In this document: piece by piece, positions 1-7,033 of the stretch
Position numbering within the stretch: the first letter of the stretch is position 1
Layout: the number at the start of each line of letters is the position of its first letter
Origin: an uncultured Parabacteroides sp.
GTDB taxonomy: Bacteria > Bacteroidota > Bacteroidia > Bacteroidales > Tannerellaceae
Direction of reading: 5' to 3'
DNA length: 10,913 bases
Assembly (NCBI RefSeq): GCF_905196875.1
Contig: NZ_CAJJWO010000113.1
Location: forward strand, 1 to 10,913
The notes under the pieces: generated by a model
The model's database searches: none
What the model was told of the DNA's origin: nothing
The model's input: the letters and a program-made list of their open reading frames with translations, nothing else
Position numbers and translations under genes: made by a program

Positions 1-53
1 CCCTACGAACACAACATTCACTTCTGAAAATAATTGAACCTATTGCTATCTCC

Positions 54-93
54 ATCGGCATATTGGCACATTAGCAAATTGGCTCATTGTTGA
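54..93. repeat. Short tandem repeat, 8-bp period, consensus ATTGGCAM
   Basis: Five adjacent 8-mers lie downstream of the HU-like gene: ATCGGCAT, ATTGGCAC, ATTAGCAA, ATTGGCTC and ATTGTTGA. The three middle units fit the consensus closely and the outer two are degenerate. No gene is visible in bases 1-124. The array begins about 30 bases past the stop codon of the HU gene and has no clear hairpin, so it does not look like a terminator. Its function is unknown. Confidence 0.5.
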
Positions 94-124
94 TAATATT
101 TGAACCTTTCCTACAAGCATGTCA

Positions 125-406
125 CTATCCTTTTTCATTCATTCTGGCCAGTAAGGACTTTCCAGGTTTGAATTTGACGCTGTTGCGGGCTTGTATTTGG
201 CATTCGTATCCGGTGCGGGGATTGCGGCCGAGGCGGGCGGTTTGTTCCCAGCGGGAGAAAGTGCCGAAGTTTTGAAACATCAGCTTATTGCCGTTGGATA
301 GTTCTTGTGAGATAATATCTAATAATGTGGTTAGATAGCGTTGACTATCCTTTTGGGGTAACGATAGACGGGTCGATAACTGAAGTACCAAATCGTTCTT
401 ATTCAT
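125..406 (-). CDS. HU/IHF-family DNA-binding protein (93 aa)
   Basis: This is a small nucleoid-type protein expected to dimerise and bend DNA. Its length is that of classical HU. An N-terminal helical dimerisation region covers about residues 1-45. The family signature follows: NFGTF near residues 46-50, then the beta-arm with LGRNPRTG near 59-66, whose proline is the one HU uses to intercalate between bases. FKPGKSL near 79-85 matches the HU C-terminal consensus. I chose the ATG at 404-406 because a perfect AGGAGGT lies five bases upstream and the family begins with MNK; a longer in-frame start at 484 would add residues unlike HU and fall inside the terminator hairpin. The gene follows a terminator and so may have its own promoter, but I see no good Bacteroides promoter match. 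The target and the paralogue type are not determinable here. Confidence 0.9.
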   Translation of the reverse strand: MNKNDLVLQLSTRLSLPQKDSQRYLTTLLDIISQELSNGNKLMFQNFGTFSRWEQTARLGRNPRTGYECQIQARNSVKFKPGKSLLARMNEKG

Positions 407-411
407 AATTG

Positions 412-418
412 ACCTCCT
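412..418 (-). promoter_or_regulatory. Shine-Dalgarno site of the HU-like gene
   Basis: The minus strand reads AGGAGGT, a perfect anti-SD match, with a five-base spacer before the ATG at 404-406. Strong SD sites are less common in Bacteroidales than A-rich leaders, so this one decides the start codon. The only other comparable site in the window precedes the antitoxin-like gene. Confidence 0.8.
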
Positions 419-471
419 TTTTTTATTGCTATTGGAAATTAAAGAAACTGTTCTAAAAGTCTGTAAATAAC

Positions 472-512
472 ACACAGATAACACAGATCTGCTCGATCTG
501 CGTCATCTGTGT
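472..512 (-). terminator. Stem-loop terminator between the lipoprotein gene and the HU gene
   Basis: Arms 472-489 and 495-512 pair around a five-base loop. Read as minus-strand RNA, all 18 positions pair, two of them as G-U wobbles. Read as plus-strand RNA, those two positions are A-C mismatches. This asymmetry indicates a structure kept for minus-strand transcripts, the direction of all the genes. The stem begins about 30 bases after the stop codon at 544-546. The U-run after the stem is weak (GTTATTT, then CTTTT a little later), so termination may be partial. Confidence 0.65.
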
Positions 513-543
513 ATTATATTGATTTATTCAAAGAACCAGTCTG

Positions 544-3426
544 TTATGGCACTGTTGGTGCTTTCGCTTCCCCATCAATGGTCAGATTACCGCCGCCGCT
601 AATTGCATTGGTCAGTGTGATCGTTCCTGATTGATCAGAACTGAAGTCTTTAACAGTAGCTGTTACTACGTTCGTATAACTGCCAGAAGAACCACTTTTT
701 TCACCAGTTTCAATAGTCAACCAACTATCAGCATCAGTTGTGCCGGCAGTAATCCCTTCCGGAGAAGTGATAGTCAGTGTAAACTTGTTGCCGTTGGCCG
801 CATCTGTCATTGTTACTTTGGCATTACTACCTCCAGATGCTGCGGCAAAGGTATTACTACCTGTTCCTGCACTGAACTCAGCATCAGTCGGTGCCGTAAT
901 AGTCGCATCTTTCAATGTGACAGTTACATTAGTTTTGCCGTCTGCATCATTGGTAAAGGTGATCGTACCGTTGGAACCTGCGCTCTGTGCTGTTTTAACA
1001 GTTATCTCATGTTCTGTCGCTTTTGTAGATGGGAGAGTTAACCAGGTGGCATCAGTGGTTGTGACCGTTGCTGCGTCACTGGTTTGCAACTTGATCGTTT
1101 GTCCTACCACGTTGTAAAGCGTAGCTGCTCCCGATGTGTATGTACTGAAGCTACCTGCAACATCGACCAGCGAAACCGTCGGCCCTGTCGGTAACTCCAT
1201 CTTTACGTCTATAACCGTCGTTGTGTTATTCAACGGATTGGTGATCGTGATCCGGCCATCGTCTTTGTTGGCTGATGCACTGCTGATAGTAGCCGTGATG
1301 ATCGTCTGCTTCTTGCCTTTCGGGGCGGAAGAACCGTCTTTCATCTCTATACCCAGCCAATCATCTCCACCGGTAACTGCGGCTGTGACTCCTTCCGGAG
1401 AAACGACAGCTACGGTAAACGAGTTATGAGCCAGACCTGTCATGGTGACTTTCGGATTACTACTAGAACCTCCGCTTAACTCCAGCGTATTATTCGCTCC
1501 TAAAGTGAAATCGTTTGTAGTCAGTGCCGTTATCTCCGGATCTTTCAGATTAACTGTGATCTGGGTCGCTTTGTTTGAAACTGTAGAGGTAAAATCGACC
1601 GTGGTTGTTGAACTCGCACTACCTCCGCTGCCTACGGTAAGCGTATAATCTGTTTCGGCATTATCTGCATCGCTGGCAGGGTCGATGGATAACCAGTTAG
1701 GAGTGCCGCTTATCGTAGCCGAACTACCGGTGGTGGTTACATCACCTTCCACTTTTTTGTCCGATATCACTTTCAGTGTGATAGCCTGGCCTGTAACATT
1801 ATATAAGGTAGCCGTCATACTTGTCTGGTCGAAAACGTTGTAGTTTTCTGCCGCTTGTGTCCAGGAGATAACCGGGCCAGCTGTCGGTTTGACCAGAATA
1901 TCCTTGTGTTCGCCACTGGCCGGATTGGTCAGGCGGATGGTGACGGGCAGGATAGCTGCCGGGTCGGCTATTTGATCTTTGTCTACCTTATAAGTATATT
2001 GGGCTTCGATAGCCGGGACAATAGCCTTTGTACGAGCATCAGCAACAAGCCATTTGGTAGAACCTGTTTTGTAAACCAGTTCTTCCTTCAAGGTTGTGCT
2101 CGAATTGATGTTGAAAGCGAACTTGCTGCCGTCTTCCGGCGAGATGGCGATGGTTCCGTTATCGAGTACATACGCATTGACGGTGGCACCGGCAGTTGCG
2201 TCGAGTACGATCTTCGTATTCTTGTCGAAATTATTATCCGGCTCGTAATCGTCGATCGATCCGGCGTCGTCCCAGTCGGTTACATTCAGGGTGAAATCGA
2301 GGTGATAGGTATCTGCCTTGGTGATCTCAATGGTGTAACGGTGGTTATAAGCAACTTCGATGAAACTACCTACTCCGTCTTTGATTTGCATGAAAGGTAT
2401 TTGGTAAGTTACCTCTTTTTGCTCCGTCTTGTTCACGTCATATTTACCGGTAAGGACAAGGAAACCCCCATCGTCTTTCGGGCTGGGCCAGCTGTAGAAA
2501 GCCCCTTTGCTTTCAGATTTATCCTTGGTCTGCGTCTCGGCAGCCAGCTCTCTTTTCGGGTAAGAGATCACGTCGGCTTTAGCTGCCAGCGTCTTGATCG
2601 GGAAAAACCATGCACCGGGTTGACCGTTCCCCATCGAGATTGTTTCGATCGTGAACTTCGAGTCTTCCGCATTGTTGATCACATCGAATCGGGCCACCAT
2701 ACGCGACAACTTAAAACTGAGCTGTGTGCGGGTCGAAACCGTGAAATCCGTCAGGTCGAGCGGGGTGACATACGATCCGGTCATCGGCAGCGGTGTTTGC
2801 AGGATATCATCTTCCGTGCTGCCATTCGGTGAGATCATCCGGCTATGGAGTTCCACGAAATCGTCTTCGGTCGGTACACCGGCAATCACCTTGTTATCCG
2901 CCTGTCCGGGGTTTGATTGCCTGAGTGCTGCGAAATTCTCATACGGCTTGACGGTGCCATCGCCCAATGTCTGATACAAAGTCGTGCGGTTGGCAACGCA
3001 ATATAGCTTTACGAACAGTCCTTTTTTCAGTTTCAGAAGCCCGTTGCTGAGGTTGTCCTTTCCGTCTACGGCCGTGAGGTTGAAGCTGTGTGCCCAGTCG
3101 CCTTCGGCGGGGAGGGTGGAAGCGTCGTCACGATAATAGTATAACTCCTGAAATGTATATGTTCCGTCTTCCTTGTCGGAACCGAAAACATAGACATCCA
3201 GCGAGCGGAGATAATTCTCTTCGGCCAGGGCGATGGGATCGTCCGCCTTTGTCTTTGCTGGAGCCAGGCTGAGTTTATTTTTCAGCGTCAGCAGTACTTC
3301 CCTGCGGTTGGCTTCGTCGACACTGCTGCCTCCGTCGGGCTTCAAGTTGTCGAGGGTATTCTCGCTGGTACAGCTTGCCAGCAGGAAGCCAAAGGCGAGA
3401 ACGGATAGTTTTTGTATGATATTCAT
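544..3426 (-). CDS. Fimbrillin-like surface lipoprotein with two A-B repeat pairs (960 aa)
   Basis: Probably an outer-membrane or surface lipoprotein of the fimbrillin/Mfa-like (type V pilus) class. Residues 1-19 form a lipoprotein signal ending in the lipobox LASC, with Cys19 lipidated. About residues 41-395 resemble fimbrillin beta-sandwich domains: LRSLDVYVFGSD, LYCVANRTTL, PLPMTGSY and the RMVARFDVIN segment, closing with FTLNVTDWDDAG. Then come BACON-like beta domains, with WL and ITxTN signatures: a linker domain (about 400-515), A1 (518-630), B1 (631-745), A2 (748-842) and B2 (843-955). A1 and A2 share xATLYNVxGQ; B1 and B2 share VTMT, SPEG(V/I)TA and WLxIE. The gene begins 12 bases after the stop of the preceding lipoprotein gene, so the two are surely cotranscribed. 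It is longer than a typical major fimbrillin, which suggests a minor or tip subunit or an adhesin; the true role is not known. Confidence 0.75.
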   Translation of the reverse strand: MNIIQKLSVLAFGFLLASCTSENTLDNLKPDGGSSVDEANRREVLLTLKNKLSLAPAKTKADDPIALAEENYLRSLDVYVFGSDKEDGTYTFQELYYYRDDASTLPAEGDWAHSFNLTAVDGKDNLSNGLLKLKKGLFVKLYCVANRTTLYQTLGDGTVKPYENFAALRQSNPGQADNKVIAGVPTEDDFVELHSRMISPNGSTEDDILQTPLPMTGSYVTPLDLTDFTVSTRTQLSFKLSRMVARFDVINNAEDSKFTIETISMGNGQPGAWFFPIKTLAAKADVISYPKRELAAETQTKDKSESKGAFYSWPSPKDDGGFLVLTGKYDVNKTEQKEVTYQIPFMQIKDGVGSFIEVAYNHRYTIEITKADTYHLDFTLNVTDWDDAGSIDDYEPDNNFDKNTKIVLDATAGATVNAYVLDNGTIAISPEDGSKFAFNINSSTTLKEELVYKTGSTKWLVADARTKAIVPAIEAQYTYKVDKDQIADPAAILPVTIRLTNPASGEHKDILVKPTAGPVISWTQAAENYNVFDQTSMTATLYNVTGQAITLKVISDKKVEGDVTTTGSSATISGTPNWLSIDPASDADNAETDYTLTVGSGGSASSTTTVDFTSTVSNKATQITVNLKDPEITALTTNDFTLGANNTLELSGGSSSNPKVTMTGLAHNSFTVAVVSPEGVTAAVTGGDDWLGIEMKDGSSAPKGKKQTIITATISSASANKDDGRITITNPLNNTTTVIDVKMELPTGPTVSLVDVAGSFSTYTSGAATLYNVVGQTIKLQTSDAATVTTTDATWLTLPSTKATEHEITVKTAQSAGSNGTITFTNDADGKTNVTVTLKDATITAPTDAEFSAGTGSNTFAAASGGSNAKVTMTDAANGNKFTLTITSPEGITAGTTDADSWLTIETGEKSGSSGSYTNVVTATVKDFSSDQSGTITLTNAISGGGNLTIDGEAKAPTVP

Positions 3427-3438
3427 TTTATTGCTTTA

Positions 3439-5598
3439 TTATGGGTTTACTTTTTTCTTCATTGTCACTGTCAGCACGTCTGAGGCATCCAGCTTGTTGA
3501 CAAATTTGATATCGAAATCGTCGAAAGTGGTAGCAGCCTTGTTCAGTTTCACTGTGTAGCTGGATATACCGTCTACCATTTCTCCTGCTTTCACTACTTT
3601 CAGCCATTTGCCGTTCGGCAGATCGACGGTGACGCCTTGCGGAGCATTAATCTTTAATGTGTATGTGTTGTCGCCCAACGCATCGACATCGGTCGTGATT
3701 GCATAAGTAGGTTTCGTATCGGCGAGGGTTGCATACGTATTTGCATCATCACCCAGTTCGGCACTGGCAGAAGCGTCGACAGAGGTTATTGTAAATGTAG
3801 TTTCTTTTGCATTGTCTCCACTGTTTTTGAATGTGATTGTGGCTGTCGGATCTGTCAGCTTCTCTTTGATCTTGATTCTGAAAGTCGTATAGAAACCATC
3901 TTTGACGGCCGTACCGATCTCTTCAAATTTGCTACCGGTCAAATCGAGTGTAGTCCCTTCCACGCACCAGGTCTTTACGCTGATATAGCTGCCAACCACA
4001 TTATACATACTGGCGGTCGCGTCTGTAACGGTATTACCCAAGCTGTGTGTGCCTCCGTCTTCCGGCAGCGGTGCTTCGCTAGGTCCGTAGAAAGTCAGTG
4101 TCGTCCACAGGTCCGGATCGTAAGAAGCCGCATCGTTGATGAATTTGACGCTAACCGGTTGTTTATTGGCATCACCGTTCACTTCCAGCTTGAATTTGCT
4201 GTACCAGATACCGTCTATTTCTTCGTAGGCTGGAGTGCCAACTGTCAGCCAGTCGGTGGTAGTCGTTGCGTCGGCCTTTGTAAATGGGGCTGTTTCGGCA
4301 TAGACCTTACCCGTGGCTGCTACCGTCAGGTTGAATGAAGTATTAATTTCTACTTTGAAATCAGTGTCAGAGTCACCGATAGCGGCCGGAACATTTCCGG
4401 ATACGGTTTCAAATCCGGTTGCCTTATCGAATTTAGGTGCATCGTTATCCGGTTTGATATGGATGCCGCCGCCCGATGTCCAGTCTACCACCTCGAAAGA
4501 AGCGTAGATGTTCGATTGCGTAACGTCGGTAATGCGCAACTTATAGCGGTTGTTTGCTTCGATAGCGATGTAGCTGGTTGCATCGTTAACTGTTTTCTGA
4601 ATCGGCACGTGGTAGGTTACCGGAATCTGGTTGCCGGCTCCCGGTATCGGGCTTTTGTAGGTACCGGTGATGATCAGGTAGCTTTCGTCGGTGTCCAGCC
4701 CGGGATAGGCGTAGAGGGCACTTTCAGTCGTTCCCTGGTTGGCTCCGACGAAATCGGTGTAGGTGATGTCGGCGTAAGTCATCAGGCCGTTACCTCTTTT
4801 TGTTGCATCGTCATAAACGTCCAGCGTCGTGTTCCAGAGCGAACCGCTTTTGCGGGCCTGTGCCAGTGTGATCGTGTTGATAGTCAGCTGCGACTTGGTG
4901 CTGGTGTTGTCGATGTCAAAGCGGGCAACGACACGTTTCATGTCGATCTTCACTTTAGAAACCGAACCGCTGATCTTGGTTTGTCCGGCTCCGGTCATTA
5001 GTAGTGGAGTGTGGATGATGTCTTTGACTCCAGCGTCTTCGTTCTTCATGAATTTAGTGTAAGCAGCTCTGAAATCGGCCTCAGTGGTGGCAGCATTTGT
5101 TACAGTGCCATCGCCGTCTACCTGCACTTTTACCAATGCATTCAGGATTTCAGTGTCTGTATTATCATAGAATTTCCCGTCCGTTGTCGTGCCGGATGCA
5201 TTGTTAGCTATGCACATCAACTTGAGATAAGGCAACCCTTTCAGTTCATTCGGATAGATGGAAGCCACCCACGAAGTACCGGAGGCCTGTTTCTTGAAAT
5301 CGGTCGAGGGAGCTTCCGGGTTATAGGCCGTTCCTTCCGTCCAGGTTTCCAGATAGTAATACGTGCCGTCTGCCGCGTCGGAGGCAAACAGATAGACTTT
5401 GAGGTCTTTAATTTCATTCTCCGTTTCGCTGGCGATCGCCTTGGTATATTCCTGGCTTTCACCATTGGCGCCGCTGAATACGAGTTGTATCTCGCTGCGT
5501 CCTGACCCCGTGGTCGTTTCGCCGCCGAGATCTTCGTTTGTACAACTTGCCCCCAGGCCGGTTATGGCCATAAGCAGCATTAAACTTTTTACATTCAT
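3439..5598 (-). CDS. Fimbrillin-like surface lipoprotein with one A-B repeat pair (719 aa)
   Basis: Paralogue of the downstream 960-residue protein. From the chosen start the lipoprotein signal is MNVKSLMLLMAITGLGASC, with Cys19 as lipidation site, followed by TNED; acidic residues just after the cysteine resemble the surface-export signal of Bacteroidetes lipoproteins. An in-frame ATG at 5620-5622 would add eight polar residues (MYHFKQTN) before this signal; the inner ATG is preferred because it follows an A-rich AACAAACGAAC leader and gives a standard signal peptide. A fimbrillin-like region covers about residues 35-385 (LKVYLFASD, LMCIANNASG, PLLMTGAG, RVVARFDIDN, FEVVDWTSGG). A linker beta domain (395-505), one A module (519-605, with ASMYNVVGSY) and one B module (606-716, with APQGVTV and WLKVV) follow. 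It is the first gene of a two-gene unit, with a 179-base structured leader after the HU-Ig gene. A pilus subunit or adhesin role is inferred from family resemblance only. Confidence 0.75.
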   Translation of the reverse strand: MNVKSLMLLMAITGLGASCTNEDLGGETTTGSGRSEIQLVFSGANGESQEYTKAIASETENEIKDLKVYLFASDAADGTYYYLETWTEGTAYNPEAPSTDFKKQASGTSWVASIYPNELKGLPYLKLMCIANNASGTTTDGKFYDNTDTEILNALVKVQVDGDGTVTNAATTEADFRAAYTKFMKNEDAGVKDIIHTPLLMTGAGQTKISGSVSKVKIDMKRVVARFDIDNTSTKSQLTINTITLAQARKSGSLWNTTLDVYDDATKRGNGLMTYADITYTDFVGANQGTTESALYAYPGLDTDESYLIITGTYKSPIPGAGNQIPVTYHVPIQKTVNDATSYIAIEANNRYKLRITDVTQSNIYASFEVVDWTSGGGIHIKPDNDAPKFDKATGFETVSGNVPAAIGDSDTDFKVEINTSFNLTVAATGKVYAETAPFTKADATTTTDWLTVGTPAYEEIDGIWYSKFKLEVNGDANKQPVSVKFINDAASYDPDLWTTLTFYGPSEAPLPEDGGTHSLGNTVTDATASMYNVVGSYISVKTWCVEGTTLDLTGSKFEEIGTAVKDGFYTTFRIKIKEKLTDPTATITFKNSGDNAKETTFTITSVDASASAELGDDANTYATLADTKPTYAITTDVDALGDNTYTLKINAPQGVTVDLPNGKWLKVVKAGEMVDGISSYTVKLNKAATTFDDFDIKFVNKLDASDVLTVTMKKKVNP

Positions 5599-5644
5599 GT
5601 TCGTTTGTTTAAAATGATACATATTGTTTTATTATACCCTGTTC

Positions 5645-5771
5645 TTTTCCTGTTTCGGGAGAACATGTCTCCCTTACCTGGGAGAGGAGGGTTCCCACCT
5701 CAGGGAGAGATACCTTCCCACCGGTAGGAAACATCCTTTCCCTGATAAGGGAAACCGGTTCTCCCGGAAGA
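5645..5771. repeat. Six tandem palindromic units at an exact 23-bp period
   Basis: Pyrimidine-rich left arms begin at 5645, 5668, 5691, 5714, 5737 and 5760, each 23 bases apart. Purine-rich right arms begin at 5657, 5680, 5703, 5726 and 5749, also 23 apart. Each unit is a 6-base arm, a 6-base loop, a 6-base arm and a 5-base spacer. Two units pair perfectly: TCTCCC/GGGAGA (5668-5685) and TTTCCC/GGGAAA (5737-5754), which differ by a compensatory change. The others are imperfect, and the sixth unit closes early (GGAAGA at 5766-5771). The array fills most of the gap between the HU-Ig stop codon (5778-5780) and the lipoprotein start (5598), so it lies in the transcribed leader if the two genes are read together. 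Its role is unknown. Confidence 0.85.
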
Positions 5772-5777
5772 GCCGTT

Positions 5778-6527
5778 TTATTCGATCACGGGACGGTCGT
5801 CGTCACCGCCGCCACTCTTGCCTACGTGTACGGAAATGGAGGCGGAGCGGGGAGTCTTTAGTTCGACATGGTTGCTGACATATTGGGTGGTGACGGTCAG
5901 TTCGTAATCGCCATCTGCCAGGTCGGCCGGAAGCAGCAAAGTCAGTTCGGAAGGCTTGTTGATGGAGATACGGTCTTCTTCCAGCTTGTGCACCTGTCCA
6001 TCGGAAGCGGTGAAGGTAACTCCCACAGCTTCGTTCGATCCCATCACTTTGAGGTTGGCGCCGCGAACGAAGAAGTTATGACCCGGTGTCATCGTACCGT
6101 CTTTCAGGCCGGTTTTGCGATCTTCAGTTCCGAGAATATACATCACATCCTGTTTTTCGCCCAGGATGCTGACGTGGGTTTTAGCAATCTCTTCGCGTAC
6201 CACCTTGTCCTGCGTGAAAGCGACATAAATACTGTTTATTTTCGGGTCCCATTTCCCGTCTTCGATCAGCCCGATAAAACGGGGCACAGCGTAAAACAAT
6301 CCGGTATTCAGATACCATCCGTTCATCAGCAAGCGAGCGCAGATGCGTTCGTAAAGGGTAACCACGTGTACGATCGTTTCTCTGCGAAGACCGGTGTCTT
6401 CGGCAATCATTTCTTCATACACTTTGTTAATGTCTGCTTTACCTGTACTTTCGAGTACGAGGATTTTGTCTTTCGGATCGGCTGTAACCGTATTCGGTGC
6501 GATCCATCCTTTTAATGTATTTGCCAT
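5778..6527 (-). CDS. HU-like DNA-binding domain fused to an Ig-like domain (DUF4469 / HU-HIG type, 249 aa)
   Basis: The protein matches the Bacteroidetes family that joins a divergent HU/IHF-like domain to an Ig-like domain (DUF4469). About residues 1-125 form the HU-like part: MANTLKGWIAPN at the start, a helical dimer region (INKVYEEMIAEDTGLRRETI), and NTGLFYAVPRFIG in the place of HU's beta-arm entry. About residues 140-240 form the Ig-like part, from TPGHNFFVRGANLKV to SASISVHVGK, with an acidic tail (GGGDDDRPVIE). There is no signal peptide, so it should be cytoplasmic and DNA-associated. The ATG at 6525-6527 matches the usual family start. Its leader is AT-rich with one GC-rich palindrome; a possible minus-strand promoter TGTATTTG (6582-6589) is one base off TAnnTTTG and lacks a clear -33 box. 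The next gene downstream is a fimbrillin-like lipoprotein, so it could regulate surface genes, but no direct evidence shows this. Confidence 0.85.
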   Translation of the reverse strand: MANTLKGWIAPNTVTADPKDKILVLESTGKADINKVYEEMIAEDTGLRRETIVHVVTLYERICARLLMNGWYLNTGLFYAVPRFIGLIEDGKWDPKINSIYVAFTQDKVVREEIAKTHVSILGEKQDVMYILGTEDRKTGLKDGTMTPGHNFFVRGANLKVMGSNEAVGVTFTASDGQVHKLEEDRISINKPSELTLLLPADLADGDYELTVTTQYVSNHVELKTPRSASISVHVGKSGGGDDDRPVIE

Positions 6528-6558
6528 ATTAATACTATTGTGGTCTGGATATATTTAT

Positions 6559-6568
6559 CCCGGCCGGG
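6559..6568. other. 10-bp GC palindrome in the HU-Ig leader
   Basis: CCCGGCCGGG is a perfect 10-bp palindrome placed 31 bases upstream of the HU-Ig start codon, in otherwise AT-rich sequence. With no loop, it is more plausible as a protein-binding site than as an RNA hairpin. It may also be chance. Confidence 0.35.
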
Positions 6569-6630
6569 TTAAACACTAACTCAAATACATGACAGGATTA
6601 CATTAGAATACAGGCAGATATAAAAAAGAA

Positions 6631-6673
6631 TCCCACCATGTCAAATATCTTTCTGATGATTGACATGGTGGGA
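6631..6673 (-). terminator. Strong hairpin terminator after the toxin remnant
   Basis: TCCCACCATGTCA (6631-6643) pairs perfectly with TGACATGGTGGGA (6661-6673). The stem extends inwards through one mismatch and a wobble to a five-base loop, TTTCT (6650-6654 on the plus strand). In the minus-strand direction the hairpin is followed by TTCTTTTTTATAT, a good U-run. It starts 33 bases after the VapC-like stop codon and separates the toxin-antitoxin remnant from the HU-Ig gene. The same 13-base arm recurs at 7396-7408, so it is also part of a local repeat. Confidence 0.8.
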
Positions 6674-6688
6674 TGAGGATAGGGAAAG
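6655..6688 (+). repeat. Left imperfect inverted repeat flanking the toxin-antitoxin remnant
   Basis: The reverse complement of this 34-base stretch aligns with 7383-7414, 29 of 34 columns identical with two single-base gaps. Its core TGACATGGTGGGATGA is 16 bases identical between the copies. The two copies face inwards around 6707-7251, like terminal inverted repeats of a small cassette. This copy also forms the right arm of the terminator hairpin, so shared terminator origin is an alternative explanation. Confidence 0.55.
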
Positions 6689-6706
6689 AATATTTTTTAA
6701 TAGATG

Positions 6707-7033
6707 TCAACGTTTAATCCAATTTTCAACTTTTAGGTTCTCAAATCGTTGAAAATGTTTTAGATTATCTGTAACCAATATATAATTACCGGATAATGCA
6801 GTGGCTGCTATTAGCAAATCAAATTCGTCAATCATAATGCCTGATGAACGAAGTTGTGTTTTCCTTATAGCATACTCTTCTGCGAAATCTAATAATGAAA
6901 TAATTGGAAATCGATTGACAAACATTTTTACTTTAGGTACTTCTTGTTCTTCGTGTTTTGAATAATATGCTCCAAACATTAATTCGTATAATGTAATAAC
7001 AGATAAACAACAGTTACCTTCTCCTATTGGGAA
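6707..7033 (-). pseudogene. vapC: VapC-family PIN-domain toxin, N-terminally truncated
   Basis: Intact VapC toxins are PIN-domain ribonucleases of about 130 residues. Here an open frame runs from just after a TAA at 7034-7036 and reads FPIGEGNCCLSVITLYELMF before continuing. Recognisable PIN features are the YEL glutamate motif, the DEFDLLIAATAL segment with its acidic residues, ILVTDN, and the C-terminal VENW. About the first 25-30 residues are missing, including the LDTN motif that carries the first metal-binding aspartate. The only in-frame ATG, at 6977-6979, lies inside the YELMFG motif and would give 90 residues also lacking the YEL glutamate. The fragment overlaps the last codons of the antitoxin-like gene, so the missing part cannot be encoded upstream. 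Ribonuclease activity is unlikely. The region is AT-rich compared with the surrounding genes. Confidence 0.8.

Noticed and set aside
407..484. Longer start for the HU-like protein at 482-484
   Set aside because: The added residues do not resemble HU, overlap the terminator stem, and lack an SD site, whereas the internal ATG has a perfect one.
1855..2832. A 325-codon open frame on the plus strand inside the 960-residue lipoprotein gene
   Set aside because: It is antisense to a clearly coding repeat protein, resembles no family, and arises from the codon pattern of the real gene. The same holds for the other plus-strand frames within 544-5622 and 7456-10913.
5599..5640. TATAAT-like string (GGGTATAATAAAA, minus strand) before the 719-residue lipoprotein gene as a promoter
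   Set aside because: It matches the enterobacterial -10 rather than the Bacteroidales TAnnTTTG element, and it has no -33 partner, so I do not call a promoter. The gene may be read from further upstream.
5645..5771. CRISPR array interpretation of the 23-bp periodic region
   Set aside because: The units are contiguous degenerate palindromes with 5-base spacers; there are no unique spacers of about 30 bases and no cas genes.
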